Positions 1-8,124 of a DNA stretch of 42,689 bases are shown here, piece by piece (position 1 is the first letter of the stretch; each line of letters opens with the position of its first letter). Below the pieces are notes generated by a model. The model saw only the letters and a list, made by a program, of their open reading frames with translations. It did no database searches and was not told the origin of the DNA. The stretch comes from Curvibacter sp. (GTDB taxonomy: Bacteria > Pseudomonadota > Gammaproteobacteria > Burkholderiales > Burkholderiaceae_C): contig JADCGR010000014.1 in the NCBI GenBank assembly GCA_020248905.1, forward strand, positions 1 through 42,689, in the 5' to 3' direction. The translations under genes were made by a program, and so were the position numbers.

Positions 1-335
1 CCAGCGCGCTGGCGATGCAGCTCAATCCCCATCAACCCCGAAACCAATCGATTAAGCTTGAACCCGGACTTCCACTTTTGATTGGTACGTCTACTGGGGG
101 CAGGTCATGTGTGACCTGCCCGCTTGAGACCGGGTGTTCCTCCACTAGGGTGCTTTGTACCAAATCCGCGGGGCTGACAGGGTTGTAGCGCGGGCGGCTA
201 TCGGAGCACCACGCGCGCGCGCGCGCGGGCCGTTCCCGGTAGGGTGGGGTAAGCGGCTTTCGCGACAGAATCGTCCGGTTTCGCCGAAACCCGGTACTGA
301 CGGCTACATGGTGGCTACATGGACGCCGAAAAGCA
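1..335. other. gene-free left edge
   Basis: I see no convincing gene here. The open frames are short and show no family resemblance. The stretch holds a 10-bp perfect hairpin (98-121) and an alternating C/G run (212-227). It also holds a short near-direct repeat around 302-322 (GGCTACATGG twice). It lies on the 3' side of a tRNA gene, a common integration site for mobile elements, but I see no integrase and no duplicated tRNA 3' end. Confidence 0.5.
98..121. repeat. perfect hairpin, 10-bp stem
   Basis: GGGCAGGTCA, a four-base TGTG loop, then TGACCTGCCC. The stem is perfect. No run of T follows on either strand, so it is not a classical intrinsic terminator. It could be an operator or the end of an element lying outside the window. 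Confidence 0.5.
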
Positions 336-366
336 AAAGCCCGCTATTTTTTCAATAGCGGGCTTT
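336..366 (-). terminator. intrinsic terminator after tRNA-Thr
   Basis: A 13-bp perfect stem (336-348 with 354-366) surrounds a 5-base loop. Reading on the minus strand, a T-rich tail follows. It sits 12 bases beyond the tRNA 3' end, so it should terminate the fbp–tRNA transcript. Confidence 0.85.
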
Positions 367-378
367 CCTTTGCTGTTC

Positions 379-454
379 TGGTGCCGGAGAAAGGAATCGA
401 ACCCTCGACCTTCTCATTACGAATGAGCTGCTCTACCAACTGAGCTACACCGGC
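379..454 (-). tRNA. tRNA-Thr (CGT)
   Basis: 76 nt including an encoded CCA. The minus strand gives the acceptor start GCCGGTG, a D-arm with AGCTCAGTTGGTAGAGC, an anticodon stem-loop CTCATTCGTAATGAG with anticodon CGT, and a T-arm with GGTTCGATTCC. It decodes ACG (Thr). It starts 11 bases after the fbp stop codon on the same strand, so it may be co-transcribed with fbp. An intrinsic terminator follows directly. Confidence 0.97.
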
Positions 455-465
455 GCAGCGCTGGA

Positions 466-1488
466 TTATACCGTCCTGGCGTGGTACCGCGTGACGCGCT
501 CTACCTCGTTTTTCGACCCAAGGATCACGCTCACACGCTCGTGCAACTCTGTGGGCTTGATGTCGAGGATGCGCTGGTGGCCGTTGGTGGCGGCGCCGCC
601 AGCCTGCTCGACCAGCCAGCTCATGGGATTGGCCTCGTACATCAGGCGCAGCTTGCCGGGTTTGCGGGGCTCGCGTTTGTCCCAGGGATACATGAAGATG
701 CCGCCACGGGTCAGGATGCGGTGCACGTCGGCCACCATGGAGGCGATCCAGCGCATGTTGAAGTCCTTGCCACGCGGACCTTCCGTGCCCAGCAGGCATT
801 CGTCGATGTAGAGCTTCACGGGCTCGTCCCAGTGGCGCATATTGCTCATGTTGATGGCGAATTCCTTGGTGTCGGAGGGAATCTGCACGTTCTCCCGCGT
901 CAGCACGAACGAGCCCTGCTCGCGGTCCAGCGTGAACATGGCCACGCCATCGCCGACCGTGAGCACCAGCGTGGTCTGCGGGCCGTAGACGCAGTAGCCG
1001 GCGGCCACCTGCTGCGAGCCCGGCTGCAGGAAGTCAGCTTCGGTGATCGGCTCGATGACGTTGGGATTGTCGTGGCGCTTCTTCAGCACGGAGAAGATGG
1101 TGCCGACGCTGACGTTGACGTCGATGTTGCTGGAGCCGTCCAGCGGATCGAAGAGCAGCAAGTACTCGCCCTTCGGGTAGCGGTTGGGCACAGCGTAGAA
1201 GCTGTCCATTTCCTCCGAAGCCATGGCCGCCAGATGGCCGCCCCACTCGTTGGCCTCGATCAGCACTTCATTGGCAATGATGTCCAGCTTTTTCTGCACC
1301 TCGCCTTGCACGTTCTCGGTGCCGGCGGTGCCCAGCACACCGCCGAGTGCGCCCTTGTTTACAGCCTGGCTGATGCGCTTGCAGGCGCGCGCCACCACCT
1401 CCAGCAGCAGGCGTAGCTCGGACGGGATGTGGCCGTGCACGCGTTGCTGCTCGACCAGGTAGCGGGTCAGGGAAATCTTAGTTGTCAT
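466..1488 (-). CDS. fbp: fructose-1,6-bisphosphatase class I
   Basis: Hydrolyses fructose-1,6-bisphosphate to fructose-6-phosphate in gluconeogenesis (and the Calvin cycle where present); cytosolic and Mg-dependent. The 340-aa product is normal length for class I. It has the metal- and substrate-binding motif [11 protein letters not shown] at residues 113-123 and the acidic SEE at 91-93. The ATG is preceded by AGG about nine bases upstream. That leader lies inside the last codons of the upstream small gene, whose stop is only four bases before this ATG. The neighbouring prfB and pepN, with the tRNA downstream, suggest a minus-strand housekeeping operon into which a foreign gene pair has been placed. 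Confidence 0.96.
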   Translation of the reverse strand: MTTKISLTRYLVEQQRVHGHIPSELRLLLEVVARACKRISQAVNKGALGGVLGTAGTENVQGEVQKKLDIIANEVLIEANEWGGHLAAMASEEMDSFYAVPNRYPKGEYLLLFDPLDGSSNIDVNVSVGTIFSVLKKRHDNPNVIEPITEADFLQPGSQQVAAGYCVYGPQTTLVLTVGDGVAMFTLDREQGSFVLTRENVQIPSDTKEFAINMSNMRHWDEPVKLYIDECLLGTEGPRGKDFNMRWIASMVADVHRILTRGGIFMYPWDKREPRKPGKLRLMYEANPMSWLVEQAGGAATNGHQRILDIKPTELHERVSVILGSKNEVERVTRYHARTV

Positions 1489-1492
1489 AGGT

Positions 1493-1921
1493 TCAAACCT
1501 GAGAAATAGGTAGGTCGCGTCTAATGCGGATTCTCGTCTCGGCGGAGAATCTTGCGATCAAGTCCTTTCTCGGAAGATTGCCGTGAGCAATAACGTTCCA
1601 GGACGAAACCTCTGCAATCGCCGCAGGGCACAGATCGCGCATGATTGCCAAAGTTCCCTCCTTCTTTCCCATCAGTTCCCTTTGGTTGAACCTGTGAACT
1701 TCAAGGGCGTGGAGTTTTCCAGGCGCCGCGCTTGTCTCTAGAAAGTAATCCCAACGCTTGTTCTTCATCAATAGACCATCAACTGCGACGTCGAAGTTGA
1801 GAGACGTCGTAACTTTCACCGAGCTGGTCTCAACCACGAGTTTGCGATGATTCCTGTCGATTCCCTGTTTCCCTGTTTCGACATGGCCGGAGAAAATATC
1901 GCACTCACGGAAGGCATTCAT
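1493..1921 (-). CDS. unknown small protein, partner of the ATPase
   Basis: 142 aa, not recognised. The ATG overlaps the stop of the upstream ATPase gene (ATGA), with AAGGAA about eight bases upstream inside that gene, so the two are probably translationally coupled and act together. There is no signal peptide or membrane segment. The middle reads as strand–turn–strand, with Asp58, then Glu74-Val-His76, then Lys86-Lys87. This recalls the D…(E/D)xK arrangement of PD-(D/E)XK nucleases, but His stands where Lys is expected, so it is only a hint. The C-terminus is basic. G+C is visibly lower than in fbp and pepN. The gene ends four bases before fbp. Possible roles are an effector or toxin subunit, or a specificity or regulatory partner of the ATPase. 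Confidence 0.75.
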   Translation of the reverse strand: MNAFRECDIFSGHVETGKQGIDRNHRKLVVETSSVKVTTSLNFDVAVDGLLMKNKRWDYFLETSAAPGKLHALEVHRFNQRELMGKKEGTLAIMRDLCPAAIAEVSSWNVIAHGNLPRKDLIARFSAETRIRIRRDLPISQV

Positions 1922-3168
1922 GAGGCCAGTTCCTTTTCGGTCAAGCTTGAGAAGTCAAAATCTAGTTGCCCAATGACTTCCGCGAGGGACGATGAATACT
2001 TTAGAAGCTCACCCCACGAAGACTTGTCGGGGTCGGACGAATATGTTTGCAGGCTTGAGATGTCTTTCCCGTGTACCAGTGGGGCCATGCCTTCGATCCG
2101 CTTTACCTGTGAATAGGAGAGGTAGTAGGTCCTGGCGTGAGTGCTGCCTAGTGTTCCCGCCAGATCCTTGTTGGACCTAGTGCTCTTCAAGTCAAAGGCG
2201 CGAAGGAAATCGGAGATGGAGGCTTTGCCGTGGCTTTTCGCGATACGAAGACGATTCAACGCCCAAGCAAAGTCGACCATCAATGGCGAGTGGGACGAAA
2301 CTACGACACGATATCCCCTCGCTAACAGGTGAAGAATTCCAACGCCAACCGCAAAAAGCGCCTTTGGATGTAACCCAAGCTCTGGTTCTTCGAGAACGAC
2401 GGTTTGAATACTTGCTTCCCCTTGCTTCTGTAGCCTAGCGTTGCCGCCCGAGGGCATCAGCTCATAAAGAGCGATCAAGAGTGGAACAAATTCACGTTGC
2501 CCGGCAGTCCATGCCATGTATGGGATGGGTGCGCCGTTTTGATTCGCTTTCAGGATTAGCCGGCTCTGAGGTGAGCTACGGTCCACGTTGAGGGTCGCGC
2601 TGTGGAAGATCGCTTGATCAAAAAGGTCTCGAAGCTCCTTCGGGAGTTTGTTCGCGATGGGAAAGATAGACGTTCCAGCGTCGCTCAGCCACCGCGCAAG
2701 ACGTTCACTTTGAGCGCGAGCAACGTATGGTGTGCCAGGGACATGTTGCTGGAAGTTTCTGGGCCAACCATCCGTTAGCAACAACGCCCGATGAGCTGGA
2801 ATGAAGTAGGCGGTTTCGACCGGCCCAGTATCCTGCGTTATCTTCCTGCCGGAGGGACGGTTGAATAAGGTCTTAAGGCGAATTTCTTGCCCGTCCAGCT
2901 TGATACTCGTTAGACCTGCTCGATAACCAATTCCTAATCCTTCGCCAAAAAACAAGTCGAGTGGACGTAGCTGATCGGTTCTCCAGTTCGAACCAAAACG
3001 CTCCCAGTCGGTGCGGATGGTTAAGGGGTCGCTGACAAGCTTCAACCACTGGAGGATCAAACTCTTTCCGGTGGCTTGTTGACCAACCAAGAGGGTCAGA
3101 TCACCAGCGTTGCCGAAATCGATGTCAGCCGATTCGATCTGGGCGAAGTTTCGGATAGACAATCTCAT
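1918..3168 (-). CDS. ABC/AAA-type ATPase, SMC/RecF-like (putative defence)
   Basis: 416 aa, cytosolic. The start opens like RecF/OLD-type ATPases. Walker A is GQQATGKS at 29-36. A signature-like TAGQREFVPLL lies at 221-231, Walker B VVLEEPELGLHP at 257-268, and the switch histidine is in SSHSP (His293). There is no long coiled coil and no recognisable TOPRIM or HNH domain, so it is not a complete OLD or GajA protein. The build resembles the compact ATPases of two-gene defence modules such as Septu PtuA or AbiL/RloA, but I cannot assign it to any of them. The start has GGAG seven bases upstream. It lies 36 bases after pepN and overlaps the next gene by four. Its G+C (32/60 at 2581-2640) is well below fbp (41/60 at 541-600), suggesting acquisition by transfer. 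Confidence 0.85.
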   Translation of the reverse strand: MRLSIRNFAQIESADIDFGNAGDLTLLVGQQATGKSLILQWLKLVSDPLTIRTDWERFGSNWRTDQLRPLDLFFGEGLGIGYRAGLTSIKLDGQEIRLKTLFNRPSGRKITQDTGPVETAYFIPAHRALLLTDGWPRNFQQHVPGTPYVARAQSERLARWLSDAGTSIFPIANKLPKELRDLFDQAIFHSATLNVDRSSPQSRLILKANQNGAPIPYMAWTAGQREFVPLLIALYELMPSGGNARLQKQGEASIQTVVLEEPELGLHPKALFAVGVGILHLLARGYRVVVSSHSPLMVDFAWALNRLRIAKSHGKASISDFLRAFDLKSTRSNKDLAGTLGSTHARTYYLSYSQVKRIEGMAPLVHGKDISSLQTYSSDPDKSSWGELLKYSSSLAEVIGQLDFDFSSLTEKELAS

Positions 3169-3204
3169 CGCGGGGCTCCGCAGTAAAGCGACAGTGAGAC
3201 GATC

Positions 3205-5895
3205 TTAATCGGCAAGGGCGCGGGTCACGACCTCTCGCACATCGTTACTTAGGTCCGGCTTGGCCGCCACGCGGGCAATGGCCTCACGCGCCGCCGTACG
3301 GTAGGGCTCGGCGAGCTTCTTCCAGCGGTCCAACGCCCGCGCCAGGCGTGCGGCGACTTGCGGATTGATGGCGTCGAGCTCCAACACGCGTTCGCTCCAA
3401 AAGACATAGCCTGCCGCATCCGCGCGGTGAAAGGCGCCGGGGTTGGCGCTGCAATAGCTGAAGATCAGGCTGCGTGCGCGGTTCGGGTTGCGCAGATTGA
3501 AGTCCGGGTGCTTCATCAGCTGGCGCACTGCCGGCAAAACCTGTCCGCCGCGATCGCTCGCGCCGGCTTGCAGGGCGAACCACTTGTCCATCACCAGGGC
3601 CTCATCCTTGAACAGGATGTGGAAGCGTTCCAGCGCGGGCGCTGCAAGCTCGTGGCCGCTGTGCACCAGCGCAGCCAGGGCGTTGAAGCGGTCGGTCATA
3701 TTGCCCGAGTCCTTGAAGCGCTGGTAGGTCTTACCCGGCCAGATCACGTCGCCCGTTTCGCGGGCGGCCAGGCACAGCATGGTCAGCGCCAGACCGGCCA
3801 GGGCGCGCCGACCGCTGGAGAGTGCGTGCGGGCGATAGGCGCCGGTGTCCTGATGGGCTTCATAGGCCCAGATCCAGTCATGCTGCAAGTCCAGCGCGAG
3901 TTGCCGGCGCATGGCTTCGCGCACGGCATGCACGCGCTGCGGGTCCACCACGTCCAGCTGCTCGGACATATAGGTCTCGGCCGGCAGAGTGAGCACCAGT
4001 TCCTTGAACGCAGCGTCAAGTGTGGGATGACGCAACACCTGGCGCATGGCGTTGATGTAAGCCGCGTCCAGCACCCGGGCCTCGCCCGGTGCGGAGCCGC
4101 TGCGGATGAAGGCCAGGGCACGCTTGAGCGCCAGCCGCTGCCCGGCTTCCCAGCGGTTGAAGGGGTCGGTGTCGTGGGCCAACAGTGTGAGCAATTGCTC
4201 GTCGCTGTAGTCGAAGGACAGCACGACCGGGGCGCTAAAAGCCCGCAGCAGCGAAGGCACGGGCTCGGCTTCCACGTTCACGAAGCGCAGGGTCTGCGTG
4301 GCCTCGGTGAGCACGATGGTGCGCGAGCTTGGGCCGCTTTCGGCCTCGCCTTGAAGCTGAAGTGGCAGCGAACGGCCATCGGTCGTCAGCAGTCCCAGAC
4401 TGAGCGGGATCACAAACGGTTCCTTGACCGGCTGGCCCGGCGTGGGTGCGCAGGACTGTTCCAGCGCCAGCGTGTAGCTGCGGGTCGCAGCGTCATAAGC
4501 GCCGAGGGCAGACACCAGGGGCGTGCCCGCCTGGCTGTACCAGCGCTTGAACTGCGGCAGCAGGCGCGCCAGCTCGGAGCCGGGGTTGGCGTCGGCGATG
4601 GCCTGGGTGAAGTCATCACAGGTCACGGCCTGGCCGTCATGGCGCTGGAAATACAGCGCCATGCCCCTCGCGAAGCCTTCGCGTGACGTCAGGGTCTGCT
4701 GCATGCGCACGATCTCGGCGCCCTTTTCGTAGACTGTGACCGTGTAGAAGTTGTTGATCTCGATGTACGAATCCGGGCGCACGGAGTGGGCCATGGGGCC
4801 GGCGTCCTCAGGGAACTGGGCGGTGCGCAGCACGCGCACGTCCTCGATGCGCTTGACGGCGCGGGCCGACAGATCGCCCGCCAGATCCTGGCTGAACTCC
4901 TGGTCGCGGAAAACGGTCAGGCCTTCCTTGAGGCTCAGCTGGAACCAGTCGCGGCAGGTCACGCGGTTGCCGGTCCAGTTGTGGAAATACTCGTGGCCCA
5001 CCACGCTCTCTATGTTGGCGTAGTCGGTGTCGGTGGCCGTGGCCTGGTTGGCCAGCACGTACTTGGTGTTGAAGATGTTCAGGCCCTTGTTCTCCATGGC
5101 GCCCATGTTGAAGTCGCTGGTGGCGACGATCATGAAGCGTTCCAGGTCCAGCGGCAGACCAAAACGCGCCTCGTCCCAGGCCACGGAGGCCATGAGGGAG
5201 TTCATGGCGTGCTCGGTCTTGTCCAGATCGCCCGGGCGCACATAGACCTGCAGCAGGTGCTCCTGCCCATTGCGCGCAGTGATGCGCTGCTCACGCGCCA
5301 CCAGCTGGCCGGCGACCAGGGCGAAGAGGTAGCAGGGCTTTTTATGCGGATCGACCCACTTGGCAAAGTGGCGGCCGTCGTCCAGATCACCCTGCTCGAC
5401 GAGGTTACCGTTGGAGAGCAGCACCGGGTACCTCTTCTTGTCCGCGCGCAGGATCACCGTGTAGCTGGCCATCACGTCCGGGCGATCCAGGAAATAGGTG
5501 ATACGCCGGAAGCCCTCTGCCTCGCACTGCGTGAAGAAGGAGTCATTGCTCACGTACAGGCCCATGAGCTTGCTGTTCTTGCCCGGGTTGCAGGTGGTGA
5601 AGATCTCCAGCTCGAAGGGCGCGTTGCCCTCGGGCAGGTTTTCCAGCACGAGCTGGCCCGCGTCCATCTTGAAGCTCGTGCCCTGTCCGTTGACCAGCAC
5701 GCGCGCAAGGTTGAGTTCCTCGCCGTCCAGGCGCAGGGCCTGGGCCGCCACGGCCGGGTTGCGGCGCAGAGCCATCTTGTTGAGAACGCGGGTCATGGAC
5801 GGATCCAGGTCGAAGGTCAGTTCGACGCTGTCAACGAGATAGGCCGGCGCGGTGTAGTCCTCGCGCCGGATGACGGTGGCTTGTCCTTCACGCAT
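3205..5895 (-). CDS. pepN: aminopeptidase N (M1 family)
   Basis: Zinc aminopeptidase that removes N-terminal residues from peptides in the cytosol. The 896-aa product is slightly longer than the E. coli enzyme. The substrate-recognition motif GAMEN is at 265-269. The zinc site is HEYFH at 301-305 with the third ligand Glu324 in LKEG. The C-terminal helical domain is complete. The ATG has GAGGAA upstream and lies nine bases after the prfB stop, so the two are probably co-transcribed. In the transcript it is followed by the foreign ATPase pair and then fbp. Confidence 0.97.
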   Translation of the reverse strand: MREGQATVIRREDYTAPAYLVDSVELTFDLDPSMTRVLNKMALRRNPAVAAQALRLDGEELNLARVLVNGQGTSFKMDAGQLVLENLPEGNAPFELEIFTTCNPGKNSKLMGLYVSNDSFFTQCEAEGFRRITYFLDRPDVMASYTVILRADKKRYPVLLSNGNLVEQGDLDDGRHFAKWVDPHKKPCYLFALVAGQLVAREQRITARNGQEHLLQVYVRPGDLDKTEHAMNSLMASVAWDEARFGLPLDLERFMIVATSDFNMGAMENKGLNIFNTKYVLANQATATDTDYANIESVVGHEYFHNWTGNRVTCRDWFQLSLKEGLTVFRDQEFSQDLAGDLSARAVKRIEDVRVLRTAQFPEDAGPMAHSVRPDSYIEINNFYTVTVYEKGAEIVRMQQTLTSREGFARGMALYFQRHDGQAVTCDDFTQAIADANPGSELARLLPQFKRWYSQAGTPLVSALGAYDAATRSYTLALEQSCAPTPGQPVKEPFVIPLSLGLLTTDGRSLPLQLQGEAESGPSSRTIVLTEATQTLRFVNVEAEPVPSLLRAFSAPVVLSFDYSDEQLLTLLAHDTDPFNRWEAGQRLALKRALAFIRSGSAPGEARVLDAAYINAMRQVLRHPTLDAAFKELVLTLPAETYMSEQLDVVDPQRVHAVREAMRRQLALDLQHDWIWAYEAHQDTGAYRPHALSSGRRALAGLALTMLCLAARETGDVIWPGKTYQRFKDSGNMTDRFNALAALVHSGHELAAPALERFHILFKDEALVMDKWFALQAGASDRGGQVLPAVRQLMKHPDFNLRNPNRARSLIFSYCSANPGAFHRADAAGYVFWSERVLELDAINPQVAARLARALDRWKKLAEPYRTAAREAIARVAAKPDLSNDVREVVTRALAD

Positions 5896-5904
5896 GATGG
5901 TTCC

Positions 5905-7009
5905 TCAGACGCCCTGTTTCAGGGACGCTTCAATGAAAGGGTCGAGATCGCCGTCCAGCACCTTCTGGGTGGCCGAGGTCTCGTAGTTGGTGCGCAGGTC
6001 CTTGATGCGGCTCTGGTCCAGCACATAGCTGCGGATCTGGTGGCCCCAGCCCACGTCGGTCTTGCTGTCTTCCAGCTTCTGCTGCTCTTCCATGCGCTTG
6101 CGCATCTCGTGGTCATACAGGCGGCTGCGCAGGCGCTTCCAGGCCACGTCGCGATTGCTGTGCTGGCTGCGGCCGTCCTGACACTGCACCACGATGCCCG
6201 TGGGAATGTGGGTCAGTCGAACAGCCGAGTCGGTCTTGTTGATGTGCTGGCCACCGGCGCCGCTGGCGCGGAAGGTGTCGGTGCGTACATCGGCGGGGTT
6301 GATCTCGATCTCGATGGTGTCGTCGATCTCGGGGTAGACGAACACCGAGGCAAAGCTGGTGTGGCGCCCGCCCGAGCTGTCAAACGGTGATTTGCGCACC
6401 AGGCGGTGCACGCCGGTTTCGGTGCGCAGCAGGCCGAAGGCGTAGTCGCCCTCGATCTTGATCGAGGCGCTCTTGATGCCAGCCGTGTCGCCCGGGGTTT
6501 CTTCCTCCACCGTGGCCTTGAAGCCCTTGCGTTCGGCGTACTTGAGGTACTGGCGCAGCAGCATGCTGGCCCAGTCGCAGGCCTCGGTGCCGCCCGCGCC
6601 GGCCTGGATGTCCAGGAAGGCGGGCAGCGGATCGGCCGGGTTGCTGAACATGCGGCGGAACTCGAGTTTCTCGACGATCTCGGCCAGTTTGGCGGCTTCC
6701 CCAGCGATGGTTTCCAGGCCGGCCTGGTCGCCTTCTTCCTTACTCATCTCGTAGAGCTCGGCGTTGTCGGAAAGCTCGCTGGTGAGCTTGTCCAGCGTGA
6801 GCACCACGTCGTCGAGCGCCTTTTTTTCCTTGCCCAGCTCCTGGGCACGCCTGGGCTCGTTCCAGACCGTGGGATCTTCCAGCGATGCGTTGACCGTCCT
6901 CAGACGTTCGGACTTGGCATCGTAGTCAAAGATACCTCCGGAGCTCGACCGTGCGCTGGCTCAGGTCGGCGAGTCTGCTACCAATGGCATTGATCTGTTC
7001 TGCGTCCAT
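5905..7009 (-). CDS. prfB: peptide chain release factor 2, programmed +1 frameshift
   Basis: Recognises UGA/UAA and triggers peptide release. The sequence is split over two frames. Codons from the ATG at 7009 run [10 protein letters not shown]… to an in-frame TGA at 6926-6928. After a +1 shift the product continues DYDAKSERL… to 5905, about 367 aa in all, the usual RF2 length. The anticodon-like SPF lies in [15 protein letters not shown], and the catalytic GGQ in [14 protein letters not shown] second ATG directly upstream (7010-7012) has AGGA seven bases before it and could be the true start. The shift makes RF2 synthesis autoregulatory, as in E. coli. It precedes pepN on the same strand. Confidence 0.95.
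6925..6940 (-). promoter_or_regulatory. prfB programmed frameshift site
   Basis: On the minus strand this reads CGGAGGTATCTTTGAC. An internal Shine–Dalgarno-like GGAGG lies three bases before the slippery CTT codon, followed by the UGA stop and C. This is the canonical RF2 arrangement. When RF2 is scarce the ribosome slips +1 at CTT and reads GAC (Asp). Confidence 0.95.
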
Positions 7010-7141
7010 CATGGGGAAATCCTGTCGGTGTTCTGTGCGGGGCGGACAGCCGGCGGCCATCTGGCGGACCCGAAGCCGTGTATTTTAGTTTCCGGCCCGT
7101 CCACCGGCGACAGGCGGGGGCGCGATTTGTGCAGACCTGCC

Positions 7142-8086
7142 TCAGGCCAGGAAGTTTTCGAGCAGCGCTGCCAGTTGTTCGGGCTGGTCATGATGCAGCA
7201 TGTGGCCCGCACCCCGGATGACCGCCTGCTGCAGTTGGCGCACGCTCTTGAGACGCTCGTGGAACTCCGCCAGGGTGTAATTGCCCTGCCACCACTGGTC
7301 CATCTGGTTGTCGCTGGCCTCTACCGACAGCACCGGCGCGGTGATGGCGGCGAAGGCGGCCAGCACCTCCTCCACCCGATAGAGCTGGGCATTGACGACC
7401 TTGTGGGCTGCGTCACCCAGAATCTCCCACTGGCCCCGGAGGTTGGGGCGGGCCCAGTGCCGGGCCAGCCACCGGGCTTTATCTTCGGCCAGTCGCGGGT
7501 TGGTCTTGATGAGGCGGCGCGCCACGCCTTCGGCGTCCGCATAGGCCTTGAGCGCCAGTTCGCCGCGGTGCAGGCTCTTGAGTTCGTCCATCCACTGGGC
7601 ATAGCGTTTGGGCGCCTTGTCTGGGCGCGTCGCCGGCATGCCAAAGCCTTCGAGGTTGACCAGGCGGCGGATGCGCTGGGGCCGGACGCCTGCATAGAGC
7701 ATGACGACACTGCCACCCATGCTGTGGCCCACCAGATCCACTGGGCGGTCGCCGGCGTAATGGTCGAGCAGGATGTCCAGATCGGCCAGGTAGTCCGGGA
7801 ACCAGTAGTTGTCATGCCCGGGGTAGCGTACATCCGCTGCGGCATCCGGGTCGAGTCCGGTCAGGCCAAAACCGCGCCAGTCCGCAGCGATGATGCTGCG
7901 GCCCTGCACGAAGCCCGGGCTGAACGCGTCGACGACGAACTGCCAGGAGGCGGCCACGTCCATCCAGCCGTGCATCAGCACCAGCGGGGGCAGGGCGGAC
8001 GGTGTGTCTCCCCAGCGCAGTACGTGGTACCTGAGGTGACGGACTGGGGTGAACTCGCTGGCGGCAGGGCGACGGGCTTGGTACAT
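7142..8086 (-). CDS. alpha/beta hydrolase
   Basis: About 314 aa and cytosolic, with no signal peptide. It has the alpha/beta hydrolase fold: oxyanion-loop HGW at 39-41, nucleophile elbow GHSMGG with Ser122, and a C-terminal GAGHMLHHDQPE carrying the probable catalytic His. The substrate cannot be read from sequence; esterase, lactonase or epoxide-hydrolase-like activity is possible. I start it at the ATG at 8086, which has GAGG about nine bases upstream, rather than at the TTG at 8104. It diverges from the acyl-CoA synthetase gene with only 38 bases between the starts, so the two promoters must overlap. Confidence 0.9.
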   Translation of the reverse strand: MYQARRPAASEFTPVRHLRYHVLRWGDTPSALPPLVLMHGWMDVAASWQFVVDAFSPGFVQGRSIIAADWRGFGLTGLDPDAAADVRYPGHDNYWFPDYLADLDILLDHYAGDRPVDLVGHSMGGSVVMLYAGVRPQRIRRLVNLEGFGMPATRPDKAPKRYAQWMDELKSLHRGELALKAYADAEGVARRLIKTNPRLAEDKARWLARHWARPNLRGQWEILGDAAHKVVNAQLYRVEEVLAAFAAITAPVLSVEASDNQMDQWWQGNYTLAEFHERLKSVRQLQQAVIRGAGHMLHHDQPEQLAALLENFLA

Positions 8087-8124
8087 TTGGATAATCCTCA
8101 ACAACGATCATATGGAGACCCTCC

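Noticed and set aside
1918-3168. Gabija GajA or OLD nuclease
   Set aside because: The ATPase half is similar in style, but the chain is too short and shows no TOPRIM motifs.
4786-6390. 534-codon open frame on the plus strand
   Set aside because: Antisense to pepN and prfB and without any recognisable motif.
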